DNA of 64,000 nucleotides from Cryobacterium glucosi (GTDB lineage: Bacteria > Actinomycetota > Actinomycetes > Actinomycetales > Microbacteriaceae), in the NCBI RefSeq assembly GCF_004402235.1, contig NZ_SOFS01000015.1, positions 186,001 through 250,000 of the forward strand, given 5' to 3'. Within the stretch, counting starts at the first letter, position 1; each line of letters starts with the position of its first letter. Both the position numbers and the translations under genes were made by a program. This document shows positions 26,632 to 36,577 of the stretch, piece after piece. Below the pieces are notes generated by a model, which was given only the letters and a program-made list of their open reading frames with translations, was not told where the DNA came from and ran no database searches.

Positions 26632-28320
26632 TCAGAGCAGCGGCAGCACCTGCTCGCGCACCTGCCTGCGCAGGATCTTGCCGAGCATCGACCGCGGCAT
26701 GTCGTCGATCTGCACGATGCGGCGCGGGATCTTGTATGCGGCGAGCAGTTCACGGCAGTGCGCGCGCAGGGCCTCCTGGTCGAGGGTCGCGCCGGGCTCG
26801 AGTTCGACGGCTGCGACGACCATCTCCCCGCCGCGCTCGAGCGGCTTGCCGAAGACCGCGGCGTCCTTGATGGACGCGTGCAGCCGCAGCGCCGTCTCCA
26901 CCTCGGTGGGTGAGACGTTGAACCCGCCGGTGATGACGAGTTCCTTGGCCCGGTCGACGATTGTCGTGAAGCCGTCGGCGTCCACGGTGACGATATCGCC
27001 GGTGCGCAGCCAGCCGCCCGGCAAGAGCGCCTTCTTGGTTTCATCCGGGTTGTTCCAGTACCCCTGAAAGACCTGCGGGCCCTTGAGTAACAGCTCCCCC
27101 GGCTGCCCCTGGGCTACTTCCATGCTCGGGTCGTCCAGGTCGACGACCTTCATCAGGGTCGAGGGGAACGGCACCCCGATCGTGCCGGGACGGCGGGTGG
27201 AGTAGAACGGGTTGCCGAGGGCGACCGGGGAGGATTCGGTCATCCCATAGCCCTCGACAAGAAGGCCGCCGGAGACCGATTCCCAGAGCTCGACGACGTG
27301 CGCGGGCAGGTTCATCGCGCCGGAGATGCAGTATTTGCAGGAGCGCAGCGAGACGCCCTGTTCCTGCGCGGCCCGGGCGGTGCGCTCGTAGATGGGCGGA
27401 ACGGCACAGTAGACGGTCGCGGGCGACTTCTTCATCGCGGCGAGGATCAGCCCGGGCTCGAACTTCGGGAACAGCACGAGCAGCGCCTGCTTGCGGATGC
27501 CGTAAGTCAGGTAGAGCGTCATGCCGAAGGCGTGGAACATCGGCAGGATCGCGTAGAAGATCTCCTTGCGATATTCGGCTCCGTGCATCCACGCCTCGCC
27601 CTGGAGCGCGTTCGAATACAGGTTGAAGTGGGTGAGCATCGCACCCTTGGGACGGCCCGTGGTGCCGGAGGTGTACTGGATGGCGGCAAGGTCGTCGACC
27701 GACGGATGCGGGTGCTCCGGGTCGATGCGACCGTGCGTGAGTAGTTCCTTCCAGGCGATCGTGCCGGGCGCGGAACCGGTGAGGGCCTCGCGGGACTCCC
27801 GCAGGCTCTTGACCGGCAGGTACAGGGCCAGGCGCTTGATCGTCGGGAACGCCATCAGCAGGTTGACAGAGACGATGTGGTCGATCTCGATGTCGGCAGG
27901 GAAGGCGCGGATCGCCGCGACCGTCTTGTCCCAGGCGATCACGATGCGGGCCTGGTGGTCCTCGAACTGGTGGCGGAGTTCCCGCGAGGTGTAGAGCGGG
28001 TTGTGCTCGACCACGACCGCGCCGAGGCGCAGCACCGCGTAGAACGCGACGACGTGCTGGGGGCAGTTCGGCAGCAGGAGCGCGACCCGGTCTCCGGCGC
28101 GGACGCCGAGGTGCCGGAGGCCCTCCGCCGCGCGGTCGATCTGCTCACCGAGCTCGGTGTAGGTCGTCCTCCGTCCGAAGAACTCGAGGGCGGGGTGGGT
28201 GCCTGCATCGGCGACGGACCGTTCGAGCATGGCGACGAGCGACTCCGTCGGAAGGTCGATTTCGGCCGGAACCCCCGGTTGGTAGTTCTTTACCCAGGGC
28301 TGCTGCTCAGTGTTGGCCAT
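26632..28320 (-). CDS. Long-chain acyl-CoA synthetase
   Basis: A 562-residue AMP-forming fatty-acyl-CoA ligase, ATG 28320 behind GGGAGGATGGG. The adenylate motifs are present: IQYTSGTTGRPKGAMLTH (P-loop), GYGMTESSPV, GWLRTGDIVTVDADGF and the hinge region GFNVSPTEVE; a C-terminal KIPRR lysine completes the adenylation domain. It activates fatty acids with ATP and CoA for breakdown or lipid synthesis. It is transcribed alone, with a hairpin terminator of the copper operon upstream. Confidence 0.93.
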   Translation of the reverse strand: MANTEQQPWVKNYQPGVPAEIDLPTESLVAMLERSVADAGTHPALEFFGRRTTYTELGEQIDRAAEGLRHLGVRAGDRVALLLPNCPQHVVAFYAVLRLGAVVVEHNPLYTSRELRHQFEDHQARIVIAWDKTVAAIRAFPADIEIDHIVSVNLLMAFPTIKRLALYLPVKSLRESREALTGSAPGTIAWKELLTHGRIDPEHPHPSVDDLAAIQYTSGTTGRPKGAMLTHFNLYSNALQGEAWMHGAEYRKEIFYAILPMFHAFGMTLYLTYGIRKQALLVLFPKFEPGLILAAMKKSPATVYCAVPPIYERTARAAQEQGVSLRSCKYCISGAMNLPAHVVELWESVSGGLLVEGYGMTESSPVALGNPFYSTRRPGTIGVPFPSTLMKVVDLDDPSMEVAQGQPGELLLKGPQVFQGYWNNPDETKKALLPGGWLRTGDIVTVDADGFTTIVDRAKELVITGGFNVSPTEVETALRLHASIKDAAVFGKPLERGGEMVVAAVELEPGATLDQEALRAHCRELLAAYKIPRRIVQIDDMPRSMLGKILRRQVREQVLPLL

Positions 28321-28385
28321 GCTCCCATCCTCCCGCGAACCGCTCCCCGGCCGCGCGCGACACGGCACGAGCTCGTGCAGGGCCC

Positions 28386-28418
28386 GCCGCCGCTACCGAA
28401 ACGGCGGTAGCGGGCGGC
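28386..28418 (-). terminator. Hairpin terminator after copper operon
   Basis: CCGCTACC (28390-28397) pairs with GGTAGCGG (28406-28413), extended outward by four more pairs past one bulged G. It lies 42 bases after the SHOCT gene that ends the csoR-copZ-copA operon, on the coding side. Confidence 0.6.
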
Positions 28419-28459
28419 CGAAACGGGCGCGGCGGCGGCGAAGCCTGAGCCTGAGTCGA

Positions 28460-28735
28460 CTACTCCCCGAGCACCTGCACGCGGTGCCGGTACTCCTCGG
28501 CGTCGAGTTCGCCGCGCGCGAAGCGCTCGTCCAGAAGGAGGCGTGCTGCGCTGCGTCTGGTCGAAACCGGCCCGGAAGGGACGTTGCCCTGCGACCCTTC
28601 CGCACGGGTCTCGCTCCCGCTGCTGAAGACCCGGATGGTCACGATGGTGAGCAGGACTACGCCCAGGATCAGGACCAGCCCGACCGGCCACACCCACCAC
28701 ATGAATCCCATGCCGTACCCGTTGCCCCACATCAT
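28460..28735 (-). CDS. SHOCT-domain membrane protein of copper operon
   Basis: A 91-residue protein. It starts [34 protein letters not shown]: a Met/Trp/Gly-rich N-terminus leading into one membrane helix, then a Ser/Thr/Pro linker and a SHOCT motif, [26 protein letters not shown]. Its ATG overlaps copA by 4 bases, so it belongs to the copper operon. The Met residues before the helix could in principle contact copper, but that is speculation. Confidence 0.85.
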   Translation of the reverse strand: MMWGNGYGMGFMWWVWPVGLVLILGVVLLTIVTIRVFSSGSETRAEGSQGNVPSGPVSTRRSAARLLLDERFARGELDAEEYRHRVQVLGE

Positions 28736-31053
28736 TCTGTTCTCCTTCGTTGTACCGTCACGCTACTCGCCATACCCGTGGGGGTACGAGGGGCAGCGGC
28801 CGGCAGGGTCAGTCCGCGGAAACCGCGGAGGCGGAGGCTGTTGCTCACCACGAAGACCGAGGACAGCGCCATTGCGGCGCCGGCGATCAGGGGGTTGAGC
28901 AGGCCGAGCATGGCGAGCGGGATCGCGGCCACGTTGTAGGCGAAGGCCCAGAACAGGTTCGCCTTGATCGTGGCGAGCGTGCGCCGGGACAGCCGGATGG
29001 CATCCGCTGCCGCGACGAGGTCGCTCCGGATGAGGGTGAGGTCGCTCGCCTCGATCGCGACGTCGGTGCCGGTGCCCATGGCGATGCCGAGGTCGGCGGT
29101 GGCGAGCGCGACGGCGTCGTTCACGCCGTCGCCGACCATGGCAACGACCCGTCCCTCGGCTTGCAGGGCGCGGATGACCTCGGCCTTTTCGGCGGGGAGC
29201 ACGCCGGCGCGCACGTCGTCGATGCCGACGAGGGTGCCTACGTTCCGGGCAACGGTGTCGTTGTCCCCTGTCAGGAGCACCGGGGTGAGGCCGAGGCGGC
29301 GGAATTCGGCGATTGCGGCGGCGCTCGTGTCCTTGACGGCGTCGGCGACGGTGAGGATGCCGCGGGCCACTCCGTCCCAGGCCACGGCGACCGGGGTCTC
29401 GCCTCTGTCCTCGCCAGCGGCGAGCGCCGCCTCGAGGTCGGGCGTGAAGACGATGCCCCACTGCTCGGTGAGCCAACGCGGCCGGCCGACGGCGACGAGG
29501 CGACCGTCGACGACGGCCTGTACTCCGAGGCCGTCCGCGGAGGCGAACGATTCGGCCGCCGGGAGGGTACCGACCCGTTCCCTCGCCCCGGTCACGATGG
29601 ACTTCGCGATCGGATGCTCGGACCCGGCCTCTGCGGCCCCGGCGAACCGGAGCAGTTCGGCGGCCTCGAGCCCTGAGGCGGGGACGGCCTGAACCAGGGA
29701 CATCCGCCCGGTGGTCACGGTGCCGGTCTTGTCGAGCACGATGGTGTCGACGCGCCGGGTGGATTCGAGCACCTGCGGGCCCTTGATCAGGATGCCGAGC
29801 TGTGCGCCGCGGCCGGTGCCGACCAGCAGTGCCGTCGGTGTGGCCAGCCCGAGCGCGCAGGGGCAGGCGATGATGAGTGTCGCGACGGCGGCGGTGAAGG
29901 CGACGACGGGGGTTGCACCGACCAGAAGCCAGACCGCGAGGGTCGCGAGGGAGAGACCGAGGACGATCGGCACGAACACCCCGGAGACCCGGTCGGCGAG
30001 GCGCTGCACGTCGGCCTTTCCGGTCTGGGCCTGCTCGACGAGGCGCCCGAGCTGGGCGAGTTCGGTGTCGGCGCCGATCCGGGTGGCCCGGACCACGAGC
30101 CGTCCGCCCGAGTTGAGGGTCGCCCCGACGACGACGGCGCCCGGACCGACTTCGACCGGCACGGCTTCGCCGGTGAGCATACTCGCGTCGATGGCGGACA
30201 CGCCCTCGACCACGACGCCATCCGTGGAGATCTTCTCGCCGGGCCGCACCACGAACTGGTCGCCGACGACGAGGGATGATGTGGGCACGATGACCTCGAC
30301 GCCGTCACGGAGCACGGCGGTCTCCTTGGCGCCCAGTTCGAGGAGGGCGGTGAGCGCCGCCCCGGACTGCTTCTTCGCGCGCGCCTCGAAGTACCGGCCC
30401 GCGAGGAGGAAGACCGTGACCGCGGATGCGACCTCGAGGTAGATCTCGTTCGCTCCGCCGCCGGCCTGGGCGGTGAGGCTGAACGTCATCCGCATGCCCG
30501 GCATGCCGGCGGTGCCGAAGAAGAGCGCGTAGAGCGACCAGCCGAGTGAGGCGATGATGCCCATGCTGATCAGGGTGTCCATGGTCGTCGCGCCGTGCCG
30601 GAGGTTCATCCACATGGCGCGGTGGAAGGGCCAGGCGCCCCAGACGGCGACGGGCGCCGCGAGGGTCAGGGCGAGCCACTGCCAGTTGGTGAACTGCAGG
30701 GCGGGAATCATCGACATCGCGGCGACGGGGATCGCGAGCGCCGTCGACACGAGGAGGCGGTGACGCAGGCTCGCCACCTCGAGCTCCTGCGCCGTGGGAG
30801 CGGGTGCGCTGCCAGAGGTCCCGGCGGTCGGCTCCGGCGGGCGCGGGCGCTCTGCGGTATAACCGGTGTCCTCGATCACGGCGATGGCCTGGTCGACGGT
30901 GGTGCCCTCTGGCAGGGAGACGCTCGCCTTTTCGGTGGCGTAGTTGACGGATGCCTCGACTCCCGGCATCCGGTTCAGCTTCTTCTCGATGCGGGTCGCG
31001 CAGGAGGCACACGTCATCCCGCCCACGAGAAGGTCGACGCGTTCGGTGGTCAT
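28732..31053 (-). CDS. copA: Copper-translocating P-type ATPase
   Basis: A 773-residue P1B ATPase. An N-terminal HMA domain has GMTCASC (residues 12-18), followed by a linker, membrane helices, the CPC metal site in [13 protein letters not shown], the phosphorylation site DKTGTVTTG and the hinge [12 protein letters not shown] and [13 protein letters not shown] together with the CsoR and CopZ neighbours points to Cu(I) export. It overlaps copZ by 4 bases upstream and the SHOCT gene by 4 bases downstream, so all are translated together. Confidence 0.96.
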   Translation of the reverse strand: MTTERVDLLVGGMTCASCATRIEKKLNRMPGVEASVNYATEKASVSLPEGTTVDQAIAVIEDTGYTAERPRPPEPTAGTSGSAPAPTAQELEVASLRHRLLVSTALAIPVAAMSMIPALQFTNWQWLALTLAAPVAVWGAWPFHRAMWMNLRHGATTMDTLISMGIIASLGWSLYALFFGTAGMPGMRMTFSLTAQAGGGANEIYLEVASAVTVFLLAGRYFEARAKKQSGAALTALLELGAKETAVLRDGVEVIVPTSSLVVGDQFVVRPGEKISTDGVVVEGVSAIDASMLTGEAVPVEVGPGAVVVGATLNSGGRLVVRATRIGADTELAQLGRLVEQAQTGKADVQRLADRVSGVFVPIVLGLSLATLAVWLLVGATPVVAFTAAVATLIIACPCALGLATPTALLVGTGRGAQLGILIKGPQVLESTRRVDTIVLDKTGTVTTGRMSLVQAVPASGLEAAELLRFAGAAEAGSEHPIAKSIVTGARERVGTLPAAESFASADGLGVQAVVDGRLVAVGRPRWLTEQWGIVFTPDLEAALAAGEDRGETPVAVAWDGVARGILTVADAVKDTSAAAIAEFRRLGLTPVLLTGDNDTVARNVGTLVGIDDVRAGVLPAEKAEVIRALQAEGRVVAMVGDGVNDAVALATADLGIAMGTGTDVAIEASDLTLIRSDLVAAADAIRLSRRTLATIKANLFWAFAYNVAAIPLAMLGLLNPLIAGAAMALSSVFVVSNSLRLRGFRGLTLPAAAPRTPTGMASSVTVQRRRTE

Positions 31054-31295
31054 CGTGACTCAGCGACCAGTTCGTAACCCGCTTCGTCGACGGCGGCTGC
31101 GACGGCAGCGCGGTCGAGAGGGGCGCCGGTTACCGTCAGGACGGACGTGCCGCCCGGAACGAGGGTGATCGCGACGTTCTCGGGGCCGGCGAGCTTGCCG
31201 ACCTCCTTCGTCACGGCCGCTACACAGTGCGCGCAGGTCATCCCCGTCACCTGGTATTCGCTGATGCCGAGGTCGTTTTCCGTCTGTCCGATCAT
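31050..31295 (-). CDS. copZ: Copper chaperone (HMA domain)
   Basis: About 81 residues, one heavy-metal-associated domain with Cu(I) motif GMTCAHC and the fold [27 protein letters not shown]. CxHC-type chaperones hand Cu(I) to CopA. It starts at ATG 31295 with AAAGAAG 10 bases upstream; a GTG 9 bases earlier is a weaker alternative. It lies between csoR and copA in the same operon. Confidence 0.9.
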   Translation of the reverse strand: MIGQTENDLGISEYQVTGMTCAHCVAAVTKEVGKLAGPENVAITLVPGGTSVLTVTGAPLDRAAVAAAVDEAGYELVAESR

Positions 31296-31343
31296 GGAAT
31301 GCACTTCTTTCTGGTTCCTTGTAGTGAATGGGTGAGCCGTGGC

Positions 31344-31733
31344 TCAGGACCGCACGAGCCGTGCGATGGCGTCGAAGGCCTCTTTGACCTTGGCGTCGGC
31401 CTCGTCGCCGCCCTTGACGGCGGCCTCGACCACGCAGTGGCTGAGGTGGTCGTTGAGCAGGCCGAGAGCGACCGCCTGCAGGGCGCTCGTCATCGCCGAC
31501 ACCTGGGTGAGGATGTCGATGCAGTACTTGTCGTCTGCGACCATGCCCTGCAGACCGCGGGCCTGGCCCTCGATCCGGCGGAGCCGTTTCAGGTAGGCGT
31601 CCTTGTTGGACATGTAGCCATGCGGACCGCTGTGCGGGTCTGCACTCGCCTCGGCGGCGATCGTTGCGGTCGCACCTGCTGCGGTCGCACCGACCGCGGT
31701 CGCACCGTCCTCCGTAGAACTGATATCCGTCAT
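31344..31733 (-). CDS. csoR: CsoR-type copper-sensing repressor
   Basis: A 129-residue metal-sensitive repressor of the CsoR/RcnR family. A 40-residue Ala/Thr/Gly-rich extension, unusual in length, precedes the four-helix core, which starts KDAYLKRLRRIEGQARGLQGMV. The Cu(I) ligands line up as Cys71, His96 and Cys100, the C-H-C set of CsoR. It is first in its operon, with ribosome site GACGAGGAGGACAG, and two operator repeats end 27 bases upstream of its ATG, so it very likely represses itself and copZ-copA. Confidence 0.93.
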   Translation of the reverse strand: MTDISSTEDGATAVGATAAGATATIAAEASADPHSGPHGYMSNKDAYLKRLRRIEGQARGLQGMVADDKYCIDILTQVSAMTSALQAVALGLLNDHLSHCVVEAAVKGGDEADAKVKEAFDAIARLVRS

Positions 31734-31759
31734 CGCGCTGTCCTCCTCGTCGGATCCTT

Positions 31760-31799
31760 ATACCCCCCTATGGTACACCCGATACCCCCCTATGGTACA
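31760..31799. promoter_or_regulatory. Tandem CsoR-type operators
   Basis: Two identical 18-base copies of ATACCCCCCTATGGTACA at 31760-31777 and 31782-31799, 22 bases apart (about two helical turns), just upstream of csoR. C-rich runs flanked by AT-rich ends are typical of CsoR boxes. Copper binding to CsoR would release them and open the copper operon; position and repeat are observed, the binding is inferred. Confidence 0.75.
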
Positions 31800-31837
31800 T
31801 ATTCGGCCCGATTCGTCCCGATGGCCCGATCTCCCTA

Positions 31838-31847
31838 ATAGGGGGGT
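31838..31847. promoter_or_regulatory. Inverted CsoR-like half site facing the helicase gene
   Basis: ATAGGGGGGT is the reverse complement of the core of the tandem operators (ACCCCCCTAT). It lies 28 bases before the DEAD-box helicase start, on the helicase side of the divergent region, so CsoR or a related factor might also touch the helicase promoter. Confidence 0.45.
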
Positions 31848-31874
31848 GAGCTTCGACCGACTACCTTTGATAGC

Positions 31875-33737
31875 ATGACGCCTCCTGATACAACAGCGCC
31901 GAGCGAGGCAGCAACTGCCCTCGTCGCGAAGACCTTCTCCGAGCTCGGCCTGACCGATGCCGTGCTCAAAGCCCTCAAGGACGTCGGGTACGAAACTCCC
32001 TCGGCCATCCAGGCCGCGACCATTCCCCCCTTGCTCGCCGGCCGCGACGTCGTCGGCCTCGCCCAGACCGGCACCGGAAAGACGGCAGCGTTCGCGCTGC
32101 CGATCCTGTCCCGCCTCGACATGGCGCAGAAGAACCCGCAGGCCCTCGTCCTCTCCCCCACCCGCGAGCTCGCACTCCAGGTCTGCGAGGCCTTCGAAAG
32201 CTACGCCTCGCACATGCGCGGCGTGCACGTCCTCCCCGTTTACGGCGGACAGGGTTATGGCGTCCAGCTCTCCGCGCTCCGTCGCGGCGTCCACGTTGTC
32301 GTCGGTACTCCCGGTCGCATCATGGACCACCTCGCCAAGGGAACCCTCGACCTGTCCGAGCTGAAGTACCTCGTGCTCGACGAGGCCGACGAGATGCTCA
32401 AGATGGGCTTCGCCGAAGACGTCGAGACGATCCTCGCCGACACCCCGGAAGACAAGCAGGTCGCGCTGTTCTCTGCGACCATGCCCGCGTCCATCCGGCG
32501 CATCGCCAAGAAGTACCTGCACGACGCCGAAGAGATCACGGTCAAGACCAAGACCACGACCTCGGCGAACACGACCCAGCGTTACCTGATGGTCTCGTAC
32601 CCGCAGAAGGTCGACGCGCTCACCCGCATCCTCGAGGTGGAGAACTTCGAGGGCATGATCGTCTTCACCCGCACCAAGAACGAGACAGAGACCCTCGCCG
32701 AGAAGCTTCGCGCGCGCGGCTACTCGGCGAGCGCCATCAACGGTGACGTCGTGCAGGCTCAGCGTGAACGCACGGTCGAGCAGCTGAAGTCGGGCAAGCT
32801 CGACATCCTCGTCGCAACGGATGTCGCCGCTCGCGGCCTCGACGTCGAGCGCATCAGCCACGTCATCAACTACGACATCCCGATCGACACCGAGTCCTAC
32901 GTGCACCGCATCGGCCGCACCGGCCGCGCCGGGCGGAGCGGTGCCGCGATCAGCTTCGTCACACCCCGTGAGCGTCACCTGCTCAACGCCATCGAGAAGG
33001 CGACCCGCCAGCCGCTCACCCAGATGCAGCTGCCGAGTGTCGAGGACGTCAACATCACCCGCCTGGCGCGCTTCGACGACGCGATCACCGAGGCGCTGGG
33101 CCAGACCGCCCGCGTCGACCGGTTCCGCGACATCATCGCCCACTACGTCGAGCAGTACGACGTGCCGGAGGCCGACGTCGCCGCAGCTCTCGCGGTCGTC
33201 GCCCAGGGTGAGACCCCGCTGCTCCTCTCCGAGCAGGATGCCCGCAACCAGCGTCGCGACGAACGCGAACGCAACGAACGCGAACGCTCCGAGCGCAACG
33301 ACAGCGGCAGCTATGCGCCCCGCAACGATCGCAACAACCGCGACAGCCGTGGCGGACGCGACGACCGTGGCGGACGCGACGATCGCTGGGACCGCGACGA
33401 CCGCCCGCGCAAGAGCGAGCGCCCCGAACCGCGCCCCCGCGACAGCACCATCCCGCTCGTCTCCTACCGGATCGAGGTCGGCAAGCGCCAGAAGGTCGAG
33501 CCGCGCCAGATCGTCGGCGCGATCGCGAACGAGGGCGGCCTGAGCCGCGAGGACTTCGGGCACATCCAGATCAACCCGGACTACTCGCTCGTCGAGCTGC
33601 CAGAGAACCTGTCCCAGGACGTCCTCGATCGTCTCGTGGGAACCCGGATCAGCGGCAAGCTCATCGAGATCCAGCCGGACAACAGCGGCCCGGTGCGCCG
33701 CGAGGACCGCGCCCCGCGCCACCCCCGCCGCGACTAG
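31875..33737 (+). CDS. DEAD-box ATP-dependent RNA helicase
   Basis: A 620-residue helicase: Q motif near residue 35, AQTGTGKT (63-70), PTRELA, DEAD (169-172), SAT (200-202), and the C-terminal RecA lobe with [13 protein letters not shown] and [13 protein letters not shown]. After residue 440 comes an Arg/Asp/Asn-rich linker of repeated RDDRGGR-like units and then a DbpA-type RNA-binding domain (ending in [11 protein letters not shown]). It resembles the CsdA/DeaD group that unwinds rRNA and mRNA structures, for example at low temperature. No ribosome site is seen; TACCTT sits 7 bases before the ATG. The start faces the copper operators. Confidence 0.93.
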   Translation: MTPPDTTAPSEAATALVAKTFSELGLTDAVLKALKDVGYETPSAIQAATIPPLLAGRDVVGLAQTGTGKTAAFALPILSRLDMAQKNPQALVLSPTRELALQVCEAFESYASHMRGVHVLPVYGGQGYGVQLSALRRGVHVVVGTPGRIMDHLAKGTLDLSELKYLVLDEADEMLKMGFAEDVETILADTPEDKQVALFSATMPASIRRIAKKYLHDAEEITVKTKTTTSANTTQRYLMVSYPQKVDALTRILEVENFEGMIVFTRTKNETETLAEKLRARGYSASAINGDVVQAQRERTVEQLKSGKLDILVATDVAARGLDVERISHVINYDIPIDTESYVHRIGRTGRAGRSGAAISFVTPRERHLLNAIEKATRQPLTQMQLPSVEDVNITRLARFDDAITEALGQTARVDRFRDIIAHYVEQYDVPEADVAAALAVVAQGETPLLLSEQDARNQRRDERERNERERSERNDSGSYAPRNDRNNRDSRGGRDDRGGRDDRWDRDDRPRKSERPEPRPRDSTIPLVSYRIEVGKRQKVEPRQIVGAIANEGGLSREDFGHIQINPDYSLVELPENLSQDVLDRLVGTRISGKLIEIQPDNSGPVRREDRAPRHPRRD

Positions 33738-33856
33738 CGCTCGGAGGCCGTCGGCGCGGTGATGGAACATCTGCGACACGAGCGGTGTTCTATCCACTGA
33801 CCCGCGGGCGACGTGAGAACGCAGCCGGCGGTCACCCCAACGTATGTGGAGGAATC

Positions 33857-34369
33857 ATGAGTACAGAACAAGCGATCCTGGCCGGAGGGTGTTTCTGGGG
33901 AGCGCAGCAGTTGCTGCGCCGGCGCCCCGGCATCATCTCCTCGCGGGTCGGCTACTCGGGAGGCGACACCCCGAACGCGACCTATCGTCATCACGGTGAC
34001 CACGCCGAATCCGTCGAGATCGTCTTCGATCCCGCGGTGATCAGCTACCGCGAGCTGCTGGAGTTCTTCTTCCAGATCCACGACCCGTCGACGAAGAACC
34101 GGCAGGGCAACGACGTCGGTCGCAGCTATCGCTCGGCCATCTACTACACGACGCCCGAGCAGGAACGGGTCGCCCGCGACACGATCGCGGACGTCGACGC
34201 CTCCGGCCTGTGGCCGGGCAAGGTCGTCACCGAGGTCGAGCCTGCTGGCGATTTCTGGGAAGCCGAAGACGAGCACCAGGACTACCTGGAGAAGTACCCC
34301 GCCGGGTACACCTGCCACTATGTCCGGCCGGGCTGGCGCCTGCCCGCCCGCACGGAGACATCCGTCTAA
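33857..34369 (+). CDS. msrA: Peptide-methionine (S)-S-oxide reductase
   Basis: A 170-residue MsrA with catalytic Cys12 in AGGCFWGAQ, preceded by ribosome site GGAGGAATC and ATG 33857. Further family residues are [50 protein letters not shown] and [12 protein letters not shown]. It repairs oxidised methionine with thioredoxin. The C-terminus has no extra resolving-Cys pair beyond Cys in YTCHYV. A perfect hairpin terminator follows. Confidence 0.96.
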   Translation: MSTEQAILAGGCFWGAQQLLRRRPGIISSRVGYSGGDTPNATYRHHGDHAESVEIVFDPAVISYRELLEFFFQIHDPSTKNRQGNDVGRSYRSAIYYTTPEQERVARDTIADVDASGLWPGKVVTEVEPAGDFWEAEDEHQDYLEKYPAGYTCHYVRPGWRLPARTETSV

Positions 34370-34379
34370 GAACTGCACT

Positions 34380-34412
34380 CGCGGCCCCGGTGATCTGATC
34401 GCCGGGGCCGCG
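34380..34412. terminator. Bidirectional hairpin terminator
   Basis: GCGGCCCCGG (34381-34390) pairs with CCGGGGCCGC (34402-34411) around an 11-base loop, with one more flanking C-G pair. It sits between convergent msrA and the Nudix gene and can end both. Confidence 0.8.
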
Positions 34413-34470
34413 CTCGTCTCAGGCACCTCCCGTCCACTGCCGGGGTCGGGAGCGGCCCACACCTCTGCGG

Positions 34471-35166
34471 CTACAGGTCCGGCCGAACGGTCCGGCCGAG
34501 GTCCCACGGCTCGGCCCAGCTGAGCTCATCGAACATCCGCGACAGCACGATCGCCGTGAACCCCCAGATCAGCCGGCCGCCGACGGTGAAGGCCGGCGAA
34601 CGGTACGCGGCTCCCCCGACGGTGTGAGCCGTGCTCACCCGGTTGGCGGGGTCGAGCAGGTCTGCGACGGGCACCCGGAAGACGTCGACCGTCTCCAGGT
34701 GATCGACGGCTGCCACCTCCGACTCGCGCGTCCACCAGGCCGGCACCGGGGTCACGAGGTGGTTGCTCACCGGCACGGGCAGTGCCGGAAGGGTGCCGAG
34801 CGGCTCGAGGCCCTCCGGGTCGAGGCCGGTCTCCTCGACGGCCTCCCGCAGAGCGGCCGCGATCGGGCCGGCGTCGGATGCTTCGAGCCGTCCGCCCGGG
34901 AAGGCGATCTGCCCCGGGTGGCTCCCGAGCGTTGCGGCCCGGCGTAGCAGGAGCACGTCAAGGTCCCGTGGGACTTGCGCTCGCTCGCGTCCCGCGACCG
35001 GCGGCTGGGCGGGCGAGGAGTCGAGCACCCCGAAGAGGACCAGCACCGCAGCGCGCCTGGCCCGCGTCGAATCCGGCAGCGAACGAGCCACGCCGGTGTG
35101 CCAGTCCAGTCCCCGCTTGCACAGCGCCGCGAGCTGTGCCCGGGGATCATCCAACACGTCGAACAT
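34471..35166 (-). CDS. Nudix hydrolase, CoA-pyrophosphatase-like
   Basis: A 231-residue Nudix protein. The Nudix box reads GGRLEASDAGPIAAALREAVEETGL, with Asp where the consensus has the first Glu; the following REAVEETG is intact. The preceding LGSHPGQIAFPGG matches the CoA-pyrophosphatase (NudL/CoAse) signature that binds CoA. It would hydrolyse CoA or related nucleoside diphosphates. TAGGCT lies 6 bases before ATG 35166, so the message is probably leaderless. Confidence 0.88.
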   Translation of the reverse strand: MFDVLDDPRAQLAALCKRGLDWHTGVARSLPDSTRARRAAVLVLFGVLDSSPAQPPVAGRERAQVPRDLDVLLLRRAATLGSHPGQIAFPGGRLEASDAGPIAAALREAVEETGLDPEGLEPLGTLPALPVPVSNHLVTPVPAWWTRESEVAAVDHLETVDVFRVPVADLLDPANRVSTAHTVGGAAYRSPAFTVGGRLIWGFTAIVLSRMFDELSWAEPWDLGRTVRPDL

Positions 35167-35172
35167 GACCCC

Positions 35173-35178
35173 AGCCTA
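35173..35178 (-). promoter_or_regulatory. -10 element of leaderless Nudix gene
   Basis: TAGGCT on the minus strand with 6 bases to ATG 35166. Confidence 0.5.
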
Positions 35179-35295
35179 CGGAGTCACGACGAAAGTCCTC
35201 ACGGGTCACACAACGGATGCCTCCGCCACAATCCGCTGAACAATATGCCATATCTCCTGCTAAATTGTTGTGCATCGCGATCGCTGGGGGGCCGC

Positions 35296-36225
35296 ATGTC
35301 ATCCGATTCCGTCTTTGTCTGGATCTGCGTCGCTGCAGGCTGGCTGATGATCCTGGGCTCGCTGCTCTTCGCGCAGACCCGGAAGGCTCAAGACCGGCGC
35401 TTTCTGCAGTTCTGGCAGAACACCGGTTTGCCGATGGGTACTGAGCGGATGGCCCTGACCGTTCGCCGCCGGATTCGCATCTCCGGGACCGGAGTCCTCG
35501 TCGGTTTCCTGGCCGGCCTGCTCGCGGCGACCGTGATCCTCCTGCTGCGACCCGAGCTCGTGTCGCCCCCGTTCGTCTGGCTGATCGCCCTCCCTGCGAC
35601 CCTGATCGGCGCGTCCACATTCGACTTGGGGCTGACCCTCCGAGAATCGCGGATCCTGCCCCTGACCGACGACCCCCGACCGGCTCGGTCGCCCGCGGTC
35701 GTTCTCGCCGACTACGTGAGCCCCGGGCGGTTGCGCGCGGCTCCCCTTCTGGTGATCCTCGCCGCCGTGTTGGCGGGCGGGGCACTGTGGCTGGGGCTCG
35801 TCGGCATGCTCACTCCCGACGTGTTCCTGCAGAGCGCCGCGCTTCCGGTTCTCGCCGTAGCGGGCGTCAACCTCATCGTCGGCAGGTTCGCAGCACGACG
35901 GATGCTTCGCCAGACCCCGTCTGCGGGAACAGACCTCGAGCGAGCCTGGGACGACGCATTCCGCGCCGAGTCGTTGCGGAGCGCGAGCATGTTTCAGACC
36001 ATCATCGCGTGGCTGGCCGTGGGCGCCGTCAGCCTCGGATTCCTCAACAGCTGGGGCGCGGCGTCGGGAACGGCCTGGAGCGCCGGGCTCGAGTCCCAGC
36101 TCTTCACCTGGGGCTATCTCGCGACGATCATCTGGTTCGGTCACAGCAGTGCAACCGGGTACTCTCGCGGGCGCCTCTGGCCGAATATCGTCCAACCGGG
36201 CCCCCCGGCAGACCAGACGGCCTAA
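35296..36225 (+). CDS. Hypothetical multi-pass membrane protein
   Basis: A 309-residue protein from ATG 35296 (GCTGGGGGG upstream). Hydropathy by eye suggests an N-terminal helix (VFVWICVAAGWLMILGSLLFA), a pair at residues 65-110, and further helices near 155-200 and 240-290, with a soluble loop between. No enzymatic motif is recognised. It sits between the Nudix gene (divergent) and the small PGPGW protein, 36 bases before the latter. Confidence 0.7.
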   Translation: MSSDSVFVWICVAAGWLMILGSLLFAQTRKAQDRRFLQFWQNTGLPMGTERMALTVRRRIRISGTGVLVGFLAGLLAATVILLLRPELVSPPFVWLIALPATLIGASTFDLGLTLRESRILPLTDDPRPARSPAVVLADYVSPGRLRAAPLLVILAAVLAGGALWLGLVGMLTPDVFLQSAALPVLAVAGVNLIVGRFAARRMLRQTPSAGTDLERAWDDAFRAESLRSASMFQTIIAWLAVGAVSLGFLNSWGAASGTAWSAGLESQLFTWGYLATIIWFGHSSATGYSRGRLWPNIVQPGPPADQTA

Positions 36226-36249
36226 CCTCCCCAGCCCAGCCGGGTCGGC

Positions 36250-36255
36250 TACACT
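36250..36255 (+). promoter_or_regulatory. -10 element of leaderless PGPGW gene
   Basis: TACACT, then 6 bases, then ATG 36262; no ribosome site. Confidence 0.5.
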
Positions 36256-36261
36256 CGCGGC

Positions 36262-36558
36262 ATGCCGGTCAGAACCGTAGCCCACTCCGCCCGCGACCTC
36301 ATCGGCCGCAACCGCACCGTCGACCGCGTCTACCGCACCTCCGTCGGTGTCATCGGCGGGGGAACCGTCGTGCTGGGTATCGTGCTCATCCCTCTCCCCG
36401 GGCCCGGCGCGTTGATCAGCCTCGGCGGCCTCGCGCTGCTCGGCACCGAGTTCGACGGCGCGAAGAAGGTCAGCCGCCGGGCAAACGACCTCGCCAGGCG
36501 GGGTGCCTCCAAGGTCTCACAGCTGCGTCAGGACCGCAGGGACGCCCGCCAGGACTGA
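36262..36558 (+). CDS. TIGR02611-family small membrane protein
   Basis: A 98-residue protein with one hydrophobic hairpin, IGGGTVVLGIVLIPLPGPGALISLGGLALLGTEF, whose PGPG turn is the mark of the TIGR02611 (putative PGPGW) family, and a basic C-terminus with SRRANDLARRGASKV. Role unknown; members are common in actinobacteria. It has its own leaderless-type promoter. Confidence 0.88.
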   Translation: MPVRTVAHSARDLIGRNRTVDRVYRTSVGVIGGGTVVLGIVLIPLPGPGALISLGGLALLGTEFDGAKKVSRRANDLARRGASKVSQLRQDRRDARQD

Positions 36559-36577
36559 CCGGAATCCGCGACGAACG

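Noticed and set aside
33270-33430. Arg/Asp repeats in the helicase linker as a DNA repeat array
   Set aside because: The repeats are irregular and only reflect the low-complexity protein linker; there is no CRISPR-like spacing.
31758-33797. 679-residue open frame antisense to the DEAD-box gene
   Set aside because: Shadow with Val/Ala/Asp bias and no motif; the helicase is unmistakable.
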